Positions 1-6,461 of a DNA stretch of 9,713 nucleotides are shown piece by piece (the stretch's first letter is position 1; the number at the start of each line of letters is the position of its first letter). The position numbers and the translations under genes are program-made. A model generated the notes under the pieces. The model was not told the origin of the DNA and did not search any database. It worked only from the letters and a program-made list of their open reading frames with translations. Source of the stretch: Pseudomonadota bacterium (GTDB lineage Bacteria > Pseudomonadota > Gammaproteobacteria > SZUA-229); assembly GCA_015222915.1 (NCBI GenBank), contig JADFWE010000027.1, forward strand, positions 1 to 9,713. Reading direction: 5' to 3'.

Positions 1-1620
1 GTTGGTATTAACTCTGTTGAGCAATACATCGGTGATACTGCATTTAAAGAAGGTTTCAAATTTGATAACAGCGCTGAGATGACCGGCAAGAAAGTTGCCA
101 TCATCGGTGGTGGTCCTGCTGGTATGGCTGCGGCTTACCAACTGCGTCGTAAAGGCATCGCTTCTACCATCTTTGATGATCACAAAGAGCTTGGCGGCAT
201 GATGCGTTATGGTATCCCTGGCTACCGTACTCCTCGCGATTTCCTGGACAACGAATGTCAACGTATCCTGGACATGGGCAACATCGAAACACGTATGGAA
301 ACTCGTGTTGGTCGTGATGTAAGCCTGGAAGACGTAGAAAAAGAACATGATGCAGTACTGTGGGCATTAGGTTGCTGGACTGGCCGTGGCGTTCCTCTGG
401 AAGGCTGGGACGAGACGCCTAACTGTGTATCTGCGGTTAAATTCCTCGAGCAGTTCAACAAAGGCGAAATGAAGTACACGGGCAAGAAAGTACTGTGTAT
501 CGGTGGTGGTGATACCTCTATCGATGTCGTGTCAGTATCACGTCGTATCGGTACATTGGCTGACTACAACGAAAATCCTGAAACTGTGGTTAACGGTGAG
601 TCTTCTCACGCTGATCACGATTCTTCTAAGAACATACCTTGTGAACTGGTAACCCTGACAGCACTGTTCAAGAAAGAAGAGATGACTGCGGCTCCGCACG
701 AAGTTGAAGATGCGACTATCGAAGGCGTTCAGATCATGAACGAAGTTATGCCTGTCGAGATCATCCGTGATGCAGACGGTCGTGCCACTGGCATGAAGTT
801 TGTCGACTCTACCTGGGAAAACAATGCTCCGGTTGCTGTCGAAGGTGGTAAAGAATACACCGTTGAAGCTGACATCATCGTTGCTGCGATCGGTCAGGGT
901 GGTAACCTTGAAGGTGTTGAAGAGTTCAACAACGGTCGTAACCTGATGGATGCAGACAACCTGTTCCGCGTACCGGGTAAAGAGAATCACTATGTATGTG
1001 GCGACATCGTTCGTCCTCACCTGCTGACTACTGCAATCGGTCAGGCTTACATCGTTTCTGAAACTATCGAAAACGATTTCAACCATGTTGCGATGAAGAA
1101 ACGTCCAAAAGTTGACGTTCATCACTTCGACCTTACTGATAAATTAGTTGAGACTGGCTTAAGCGTTGACTCATACAATGTAGACGAGCATAAAGATGAC
1201 GGGCAGCGCGGTACAGATACTGACAGCTATGCGATTCACAACTACGAAGATCGTTCAGAGCAGGAAATCATCACTGCTGATGAATTATTCCTCGGACACT
1301 TCGAGTACACAGAGCGTAACCTTCGCGATACTGACGTACCATCTTCTGATGAAGTATTAGGTCACATGGCAGAACGCCAGATCAGTCTTGAAGAAGAGAA
1401 AGCGGTTGCTGAAGCCGGTCGTTGCATGAGCTGCGGCATGTGTTTCGAATGTGACAACTGTGTTATCTACTGTCCTCAAGATGCGGTCTTCCGTGTTAAG
1501 AAAGACAGCAAGACATTAGGTCGTTACGTAGACACTGACTACACCAAGTGTATCGGTTGCCACATATGCTCTGATGTATGCCCTACCGGCTATATCGATA
1601 TGGCTCTGGGTGTCGCTTAG
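1..1620 (+). CDS. dsrL: DsrL, NAD(P)H:acceptor oxidoreductase of the rDsr pathway (5' partial)
   Basis: The reading frame is open from base 1, so the gene enters from upstream and the ATG at 79 is internal. The 26 residues before it read like a GltD-type linker (IGDTAFKEG). 539 residues are visible; DsrL is about 650, so roughly 110 N-terminal residues, including the first iron-sulfur part, are missing. Seen here: an FAD-binding GGGPAG at partial residues 36-41, a pyridine-nucleotide-binding GGGD at 168-171, and a C-terminal ferredoxin domain with Cys475, 478, 481, 484, 487, 491 and then Cys517, 520, 523, 527, enough for two [4Fe-4S] clusters. The family is glutamate synthase small-subunit-like. 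In A. vinosum DsrL is essential for oxidising stored sulfur and passes electrons from DsrAB to NAD+. It acts in the cytoplasm. A plain GltD is the alternative, but the ferredoxin tail and the dsrJOP neighbours argue for DsrL. Confidence 0.95.
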   Translation, partial: VGINSVEQYIGDTAFKEGFKFDNSAEMTGKKVAIIGGGPAGMAAAYQLRRKGIASTIFDDHKELGGMMRYGIPGYRTPRDFLDNECQRILDMGNIETRMETRVGRDVSLEDVEKEHDAVLWALGCWTGRGVPLEGWDETPNCVSAVKFLEQFNKGEMKYTGKKVLCIGGGDTSIDVVSVSRRIGTLADYNENPETVVNGESSHADHDSSKNIPCELVTLTALFKKEEMTAAPHEVEDATIEGVQIMNEVMPVEIIRDADGRATGMKFVDSTWENNAPVAVEGGKEYTVEADIIVAAIGQGGNLEGVEEFNNGRNLMDADNLFRVPGKENHYVCGDIVRPHLLTTAIGQAYIVSETIENDFNHVAMKKRPKVDVHHFDLTDKLVETGLSVDSYNVDEHKDDGQRGTDTDSYAIHNYEDRSEQEIITADELFLGHFEYTERNLRDTDVPSSDEVLGHMAERQISLEEEKAVAEAGRCMSCGMCFECDNCVIYCPQDAVFRVKKDSKTLGRYVDTDYTKCIGCHICSDVCPTGYIDMALGVA

Positions 1621-1640
1621 AGAACGATTTATTAATGCCC

Positions 1641-1730
1641 TCATTGCGAGCCATTATGATTAATATGGGCGTGGCAATCTCTTTTAAACGACACAGTCGC
1701 CAAATGAGATTGCTTCGTACCTCGCAATGA
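1641..1730. repeat. Imperfect palindrome between dsrL and dsrJ
   Basis: Two nested perfect inverted arms are visible. The outer pair is tcattgcgag (1641-1650) with ctcgcaatga (1721-1730). The inner pair is gcaatctc (1674-1681) with gagattgc (1706-1713). The spacer between outer and inner arm is 23 bases on the left but 7 on the right, so the left arm carries about 16 extra bases. The arms resemble a cattgcgag...gcaatctc palindrome that is dispersed in many bacterial genomes. It fills most of the 138-base gap. As RNA it could fold into a long stem that shapes dsrL and dsrJ message ends, but it has no T-tract and is not a standard terminator. Confidence 0.7.
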
Positions 1731-1758
1731 CTAATTAAAAGATAAAACAGGTAATCTG

Positions 1759-2223
1759 ATGACAAGATTTTTACGACCATTATTGGTATTGATAGGCTTC
1801 ATGCTACTGTCTACTTCGACATTGGCAGAAACGCCCTTCCCTACGATTCATGAGCCTTCTGATGAAAGCAAGAAGTGCATTCATCCTGAAGACGAGATGC
1901 GTAGAAATCACATGAATTACATCCTGCATGAACGTGATGAAACCATGCATGAAGGTATCCGTGGTGAGCCTGAGGGTCTGGCAAACTGCATCAATTGCCA
2001 CGTTGAACCAAACGAAAGTGGCGAGATCGCCGGTATCGAGACTAAGGAACACTTCTGTAGCGCATGCCATGAATACGCAGCGGTGCAGATCGACTGTTTC
2101 CAGTGTCATGCTGACCGCCCGCAGAAGTATATCGACCGCAGCAAGCACTCTTCTTCGCTAAGAGATCAGCTGCAGAGAACTCTGGCAGCCGCCGAGGCAG
2201 CTACTGAAGGAGCTCGCCCATAA
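1759..2223 (+). CDS. dsrJ: DsrJ, periplasmic triheme cytochrome c
   Basis: The 154-residue protein starts with a signal peptide or membrane anchor (basic MTRFLR, hydrophobic 7-19, possible cleavage after LA at 22-23). Three c-type heme sites follow: CINCH at 77-81, CSACH at 100-104 and CFQCH at 113-117. Cys40, outside the heme motifs, matches the position expected for the unusual axial cysteine of A. vinosum DsrJ (Cys46 there), which gives one heme His/Cys ligation. DsrJ is a periplasmic subunit of the DsrMKJOP complex and is thought to take part in electron or sulfur-compound chemistry outside the inner membrane. An aggta upstream (about 1749) is a plausible ribosome site. The stop codon shares its last base with the dsrO start (TAATG), indicating translational coupling. 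The gap to dsrL is unusually long and holds a palindrome. Confidence 0.95.
   Translation: MTRFLRPLLVLIGFMLLSTSTLAETPFPTIHEPSDESKKCIHPEDEMRRNHMNYILHERDETMHEGIRGEPEGLANCINCHVEPNESGEIAGIETKEHFCSACHEYAAVQIDCFQCHADRPQKYIDRSKHSSSLRDQLQRTLAAAEAATEGARP
2207..2212 (+). promoter_or_regulatory. Strong ribosome binding site of dsrO inside dsrJ
   Basis: AAGGAG lies 10 bases before the dsrO ATG at 2223, within the last codons of dsrJ. With the TAATG overlap it fixes the dsrO start and suggests that ribosomes finishing dsrJ reinitiate on dsrO. Confidence 0.75.
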
Positions 2224-3065
2224 TGAACAATTCCAAAGAGACAGCTGAAGTGACTACACCTGTTAATAGTTCCAGACGCGACTTTTTATCAAAAGCTGCT
2301 GTTGCCGGAACCGTAACGATAGCACCTGGTATATTCCTGCACCGCACTGCCGGCGCAGCCGTGGCCGATACAGATGTGTCTGAAATAGAAGCATCTGAAG
2401 CAGCAGACATGAATACTTCTGTTTCGACACGACCTTTAGACCAGGATGTCAGCAATAAAAATCGCTGGGGCATGTTGATCGACACCACCAGGTGCGCCAC
2501 TGGCTGCACAGACTGTGTTGATGCCTGTAATGAAGAAAATGGCCTGGTCGGTCATGGTAGACCGGAAACAGATACTCAGTACATACGCAAAGTCACGCTG
2601 AAGAGCAAATCAACAGGTCATGAACTGTCATTGCCGCTGATGTGCCAGCACTGTGAAACCGCACCCTGTGCAGATGTCTGCCCTACCGGTGCCTCTTTCG
2701 TTCGTGCTGACGGTATAGCGCTAGTCGACAAACACATCTGTATCGGTTGTCGCTACTGTATGATGGCCTGCCCGTACAAAGCACGCTCTTTCGTACATGA
2801 AGCAGTAGAGAACCAAAAATTAACTGCACCTCGTGGTAAAGGCACGGTAGAAGCCTGCACCATGTGTGTTACCCGGGTAGATAACGGCGGCATACCTGCA
2901 TGTGTAGAGGCCTGTACTGCCGAAAATCACAATGCGATGATATTCGGTGACCTGAGAGACCCGAACAGCCCGCTCTCCATCGAGCTGAAGAAGCACGGTG
3001 GCAAACAGCTGCGTTCTGATCTGGCACTGAACACCGGTGTGCGTTATCAGGGTTTGAATGAGTAA
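2223..3065 (+). CDS. dsrO: DsrO, Tat-exported periplasmic iron-sulfur protein
   Basis: 280 residues. A twin-arginine signal is visible as SSRRDFL (Arg18-Arg19) followed by a hydrophobic stretch to about residue 38, with possible cleavage near 45, so the folded protein is exported with its clusters in place. Sixteen cysteines fall into four groups: 91/95/98/102, 141/144/149/153, 173/176/179/183 and 212/215/227/231, the layout of the NrfC/HybA/PsrB ferredoxin-like family with capacity for up to four clusters. The first group has C-x3-C rather than the usual C-x2-C spacing. In DsrMKJOP, DsrO sits on the periplasmic face, exchanging electrons with DsrJ and the membrane subunit DsrP. A generic NrfC-like subunit is the only real alternative; its place between dsrJ and dsrP settles the name. 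Confidence 0.95.
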   Translation: MNNSKETAEVTTPVNSSRRDFLSKAAVAGTVTIAPGIFLHRTAGAAVADTDVSEIEASEAADMNTSVSTRPLDQDVSNKNRWGMLIDTTRCATGCTDCVDACNEENGLVGHGRPETDTQYIRKVTLKSKSTGHELSLPLMCQHCETAPCADVCPTGASFVRADGIALVDKHICIGCRYCMMACPYKARSFVHEAVENQKLTAPRGKGTVEACTMCVTRVDNGGIPACVEACTAENHNAMIFGDLRDPNSPLSIELKKHGGKQLRSDLALNTGVRYQGLNE

Positions 3066-3083
3066 AGAACAAACATTTTTTTG

Positions 3084-3173
3084 CCGCAAAGGACGCAAAT
3101 AAACGCAAATAAATAATTAAGCTCTACGCGTTGCGTAGAAAAAAATAATTCTTCTATTAGCGTTCATTAGCGG
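3084..3173. repeat. Imperfect inverted repeat around a short hairpin, between dsrO and dsrP
   Basis: The left arm beginning ccgcaaaggacgcaaata (3084-3101) pairs imperfectly with tattagcgttcattagcgg (3155-3173). The left arm also contains tandem copies of acgcaaata at about 3093 and 3103. Between the arms sits a perfect 7-bp hairpin, tctacgc (3123-3129) with gcgtaga (3133-3139) and a 3-base loop. The hairpin is followed by A residues, not T, so it is not a forward intrinsic terminator. The structure occupies half of the 174-base gap. It resembles the dispersed 'gccgcaaaggacgcaaa' palindromes of many proteobacterial genomes. Confidence 0.55.
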
Positions 3174-3239
3174 AAAAGAATTAAAGTTACTATTTCTGTT
3201 AGTTTAATAGAACACACTGAGTGTTTATAAGAGAAAACG

Positions 3240-4448
3240 ATGAGTAAAATAGAATACACCTCTTTAGAAGGCAAAAGCTTACCTTACTTCGGTTTATTGG
3301 GTGGTTTGGCTTTTATGATGTTGCTGGCGATAGGCTCAGTGTTTTACATGGAGCACGAAGGTCACCATGTAACCGGCATGACCAACCAGATCGTCTGGGG
3401 TATGCCGCATGTATTCGCTATTTTCCTTATCGTTGCCGCATCCGGTGCGCTCAACATCGCTTCTATAGCATCGGTATTCCGTAAAAAGATCTATGAGCCG
3501 ATGGCGCGCCTGTCTGCGCTACTGGCCATCGCCCTGCTGACCGGCGGTCTTATCGTACTGCTGCTCGATCTGGGCCGCCCTGATCGTCTGATCATCGCCA
3601 TGACCTACTATAACTTCAAGTCGATCTTTGCCTGGAACATCATCCTGTACACCGGCTTCTTCGGCTTTGTCGGCGTATATCTGTGGACCATGATGGACCA
3701 CACCGTATACAAGTTTAAGCCTTATGCAGGCTTCTCAGCTTTCGTCTGGCGTCTGATACTGACCACTGGTACCGGTTCGATCTTCGGCTTTCTGGTGGCA
3801 CGCTCAGCCTACGATGCAGCGCTGATGGCACCGATGTTCATCGTCATGTCGTTCTCGTTCGGTCTGGCTATCTTCCTTCTGGTATTGATGGCCACCTATA
3901 AGTGGAACAACATGGAACTGGGTGATGTGGTACTCAATCGTCTCAGAAACCTTCTGGGTGTCTTCGTCGCCGGCGTACTTTACTTTACGACGGTATACCA
4001 TCTGACAAACCTCTACGCCACGCAGCACCACGACGTCGAAAGATTCCTGCTGCTGGATGGCGGTATACTCACCAGTGTTTTCTGGATCGGTGAGATCCTG
4101 ATCGGCGGCCTTATCCCGCTGGCGCTGATCTATGCTCCAGGAGTCAAGAACTGCCGCACTACCCTGGGTTTCATCTGTGCGATGATCATCTTCGGCGGCT
4201 TCTCAAAAATCTACACTATCCTGATCGCAGGCCAGGCATACCCGCTGGAAATATTCCCGGGCTACGAAGTAAGCAGTTCATTCTATGACGGTGCTATCAA
4301 CAGCTACACGCCTAGCCTTCCTGAGATCATGTTAGGCCTCGGCGGTATCGCGTTGACGTTGTTTATCGTTGCATTTGCGCTTAAGGTGTTACGATTCCTG
4401 CCGGTTTCTCTTGCCGATAGCGTCGCTGATCCACACCACGTCAAATGA
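3240..4448 (+). CDS. dsrP: DsrP, NrfD-type integral membrane subunit
   Basis: 402 residues with ten hydrophobic segments, at about 14-37, 54-80, 87-111, 128-151, 161-187, 194-220, 237-260, 270-299, 307-333 and 356-387, matching the ten helices expected of DsrP. The NrfD-family LDLGRPDR motif is at 110-116 after helix 3. NrfD/PsrC-type proteins exchange electrons between a quinone and a periplasmic iron-sulfur partner, here DsrO, so DsrP is the inner-membrane anchor of the JOP side of DsrMKJOP. The ATG follows a purine-rich gagaaaac stretch. Nine bases further upstream, aacac (3211-3215) and gtgtt (3221-3225) form a small hairpin near the ribosome site. The 174-base gap from dsrO is odd for subunits of one complex and holds a repeat. 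Confidence 0.95.
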   Translation: MSKIEYTSLEGKSLPYFGLLGGLAFMMLLAIGSVFYMEHEGHHVTGMTNQIVWGMPHVFAIFLIVAASGALNIASIASVFRKKIYEPMARLSALLAIALLTGGLIVLLLDLGRPDRLIIAMTYYNFKSIFAWNIILYTGFFGFVGVYLWTMMDHTVYKFKPYAGFSAFVWRLILTTGTGSIFGFLVARSAYDAALMAPMFIVMSFSFGLAIFLLVLMATYKWNNMELGDVVLNRLRNLLGVFVAGVLYFTTVYHLTNLYATQHHDVERFLLLDGGILTSVFWIGEILIGGLIPLALIYAPGVKNCRTTLGFICAMIIFGGFSKIYTILIAGQAYPLEIFPGYEVSSSFYDGAINSYTPSLPEIMLGLGGIALTLFIVAFALKVLRFLPVSLADSVADPHHVK

Positions 4449-4460
4449 AAAATGCACTGC

Positions 4461-4502
4461 AATCGTTCCTGACGATTCACAGCATACCGTCCATCCATGG
4501 AC
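4461..4502 (+). other. Two short hairpins just after dsrP
   Basis: aatcgt (4461-4466) pairs with acgatt (4472-4477) across a 5-base loop, and gtccat (4489-4494) pairs with atggac (4497-4502) with almost no loop. Neither is followed by a T-tract. They begin 13 bases after the dsrP stop and may protect the 3' end of the upstream message; this role is inferred. Confidence 0.35.
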
Positions 4503-4536
4503 ATAAATAGTGAATAATGAGAAACAAAATCTCACA

Positions 4537-4574
4537 AAAAAACTAGAACGCTTATTTCAGGCTTCTAGTTTTTT
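4537..4574. terminator. Intrinsic terminator-like hairpin between dsrP and dsrN
   Basis: A perfect 12-bp inverted repeat is present: aaaaaactagaa (4537-4548) and ttctagtttttt (4563-4574), with a further gc/gc pair inside after a one-base bulge. The stem core is followed by six T residues, and A residues precede it, so the shape could work on either strand. The stem is AT-rich and probably leaky. It would lower transcription of dsrN and downstream genes relative to the structural dsr genes. Confidence 0.55.
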
Positions 4575-4587
4575 GCTTTTGAGCTCT

Positions 4588-4621
4588 TCATTTTTCACTT
4601 TTCATTTTTCATTTTTCATTT
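4588..4621 (+). repeat. Short tandem repeat of catttttt-like units before dsrN
   Basis: About five copies of a 7-base unit close to cattttt (with one cactttt variant) run up to ten bases before the dsrN ATG. The region separates the terminator-like hairpin from dsrN and lies where a ribosome site would be expected; none is evident, since the last bases before the start are taagccgcctc. Copy number of such units can change by slippage. Confidence 0.65.
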
Positions 4622-4631
4622 AAGCCGCCTC

Positions 4632-6041
4632 ATGTCAAGAATCTTCATCTCAGCGGCTCACAAGTCCTCTGGCAAAACCACCGTCAGCATCGGCTTATGC
4701 GCGGCGATCAAGCGGCGCGGTAATGTCGTTCAGAGCTTTAAGAAAGGACCGGATTACATCGACCCGTACTGGCTAGCGCAGGCGACCGGACGAGACTGTT
4801 ACAACCTCGATTTTTTCACTATGGAGCGTGAAGAGATCCTGTCCCTGATCCATCACAAAACCACAGATGTCGATATCAGCCTGATCGAAGGCAACAAAGG
4901 CCTGTATGACGGTCTCGACCTCGATGGCAGTAACAGTAATGCAGCGCTGGCAACACTGACCGGGACACCGGTAATACTGGTGCTGAATGCCAGAGGCATG
5001 ACCCGCGGTATCGCGCCACTGATCCTGGGCTATCAGGCCTTCGATAAAGAGGTATCGATAAGAGGTGTGATCCTCAACCGCCTGGGCGGTTCCCGCCATG
5101 AGAGCAAGCTGCGAAATGTTATCGAACACTATACCGATGTAGAAGTGGTCGGTGCTATCCATAATGACAGCCGCTTCGATATCGATGAGCGTCACCTGGG
5201 ACTGGTGCCCGGTCACGAGGACCCCTTCTGCGAGCAGAAGATCGCCCTGCTCGCCGATGCAGTCAACGAACAGGTGAATATGGATACGGTACTCGACATC
5301 GCAGGACAGGCACCTGCTTTATCATCAGACAGCATCATCCCCGAATTCACCAGCCCGAAACATGAAGAAAAGGATATAAAGCTCGGCCTGATCCGCTGTT
5401 CAGCGTTTGGTTTCTATTACCCGGATGACCTGCAGGCACTTGAAAATGCCGGCGCAGAGATCATCGAGATCGACCCCTGCCACCAGAAAGAGCTGCCCGA
5501 CATCGACGCCCTGTTCATCGGCGGCGGCTTCCCGGAAACCCATATGACGGAGCTGGAAGCAAACGAAGGACTGCGACTATCGATCAAGGAAGCCATCGAT
5601 AATGGACTGCCTGCCTACGCTGAGTGCGGCGGTCTGATGTATCTGGCACGTTCTATCAGTTGGGAACGTGACGGTGAAAACCAGACCTGCGAGATGGTTG
5701 GCTGTGTTGATACCCATATCATCATGGAGAAACGCCCGCAGGGCCGTGGTTATGTACAGCTGGAAGAGACCGAAAACAGCCTGTGGCCGGGCCGTACAGA
5801 CAAGATCATCAATGCGCACGAATTTCATTATTCGCGTTTTGATGATGTAAACTTTAACAATAAGGGCAAAGATGTTAAATTTGCCTTCCACATTAAACGT
5901 GGGACAGGGATTGATGGTAAATCGGACGGTTATATCTATAAAAACCTGCTAGCCAACTATACCCATCAACGTAACACAAAGAACAATCCCTGGGCACAAC
6001 GATTCATCAGTTTTGCCAGAATGTGCAAGCAGGATCGATAG
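4632..6041 (+). CDS. dsrN: DsrN, glutamine-dependent siroheme amidase (CbiA/CobB family)
   Basis: 469 residues in two parts. The N-terminal ATP-binding, dethiobiotin-synthetase-like domain has SSGKTT at 12-17, KKGPDYIDP at 37-45 and EGNKGLYDG at 86-94. The C-terminal class I glutamine amidotransferase-like domain has FIGGGFPE, the nucleophile Cys332 in AECGG, and HEFHYS at 396-401. The family turns carboxyl side chains of tetrapyrroles into amides using glutamine and ATP. In dsr operons the member is DsrN, which makes the amidated siroheme used by DsrAB. A cobyrinate a,c-diamide synthase (CbiA) is the sequence-level alternative; no other cobalamin genes are nearby and dsrR follows, so DsrN is preferred. 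The ATG gives the family-typical SRIFISAAHKSSGKTT start. No clear ribosome site is present, which suggests weak translation, as expected for a cofactor enzyme. Confidence 0.93.
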   Translation: MSRIFISAAHKSSGKTTVSIGLCAAIKRRGNVVQSFKKGPDYIDPYWLAQATGRDCYNLDFFTMEREEILSLIHHKTTDVDISLIEGNKGLYDGLDLDGSNSNAALATLTGTPVILVLNARGMTRGIAPLILGYQAFDKEVSIRGVILNRLGGSRHESKLRNVIEHYTDVEVVGAIHNDSRFDIDERHLGLVPGHEDPFCEQKIALLADAVNEQVNMDTVLDIAGQAPALSSDSIIPEFTSPKHEEKDIKLGLIRCSAFGFYYPDDLQALENAGAEIIEIDPCHQKELPDIDALFIGGGFPETHMTELEANEGLRLSIKEAIDNGLPAYAECGGLMYLARSISWERDGENQTCEMVGCVDTHIIMEKRPQGRGYVQLEETENSLWPGRTDKIINAHEFHYSRFDDVNFNNKGKDVKFAFHIKRGTGIDGKSDGYIYKNLLANYTHQRNTKNNPWAQRFISFARMCKQDR

Positions 6042-6099
6042 ACTTTACCGTTAGCCTGAAACCTGTTCAGCCTGGCAAACAAACACAAGAAGCAATACT

Positions 6100-6411
6100 A
6101 TGATAACGATTACTCCAGCAGCAGCTGCACAGATTAAACTTTCGGCTGAACAGGGAAAGACCGAAGGCATGTCCCTGCGCATCGCTGCCTCGCGCAATGA
6201 CGATAACAGTATTCACTACGGCATGGGTTTCGACGATAGCAAAGAAGATGATGTAACCGTCACAGCCGAAGATGTCGAGATCATCATATCAGCAGGAAGT
6301 GCCGAATTATTGAAAAACGCGACCATCGACTTCGTCGAACTGGAGCCTGAAAAATTCCAGTTTATCTTCCTGAACCCAAACGACCCGAACTATAAACCGC
6401 CTGCAGAATAA
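6100..6411 (+). CDS. dsrR: DsrR, cysteine-free A-type iron-sulfur carrier homologue
   Basis: 103 residues with the IscA/HesB fold pattern: MITITPAAAAQIK at the start, a central beta-rich region with GMGFDDSKEDDVTV, and FVELEPEKFQFIFLNPNDPNY at the end where IscA carries its CGCG motif. The protein contains no cysteine, so it cannot bind a cluster in the IscA way. This is the known peculiarity of DsrR. In A. vinosum DsrR is needed for normal sulfur-globule oxidation and acts on dsr expression after transcription. It lies 58 bases after dsrN and 50 before the histidine kinase, all on one strand, so the three are probably one transcript. The start follows a weak aagaag ribosome site. Confidence 0.92.
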   Translation: MITITPAAAAQIKLSAEQGKTEGMSLRIAASRNDDNSIHYGMGFDDSKEDDVTVTAEDVEIIISAGSAELLKNATIDFVELEPEKFQFIFLNPNDPNYKPPAE

Positions 6412-6461
6412 GACGCAGAACGCCCCTGACACGAGTAAGCGTAGCGCAACACTGATACTCC

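Noticed and set aside
79..81. ATG at 79 as the start of dsrL
   Set aside because: The same frame is open back to base 1 and the preceding residues match the GltD/DsrL linker, so this ATG is an internal methionine.
538..1125. Long minus-strand open frame (195 codons) inside dsrL
   Set aside because: It lies fully antisense to dsrL, shows no recognisable domain, and reflects the codon pattern of the real gene.
3123..3139. Intrinsic terminator after dsrO
   Set aside because: The 7-bp hairpin is good but is followed by A residues, not T, on the coding strand.
3181..3239. Promoter for dsrP
   Set aside because: AT-rich sequence offers weak -10-like strings but no paired -35 at a sensible distance.
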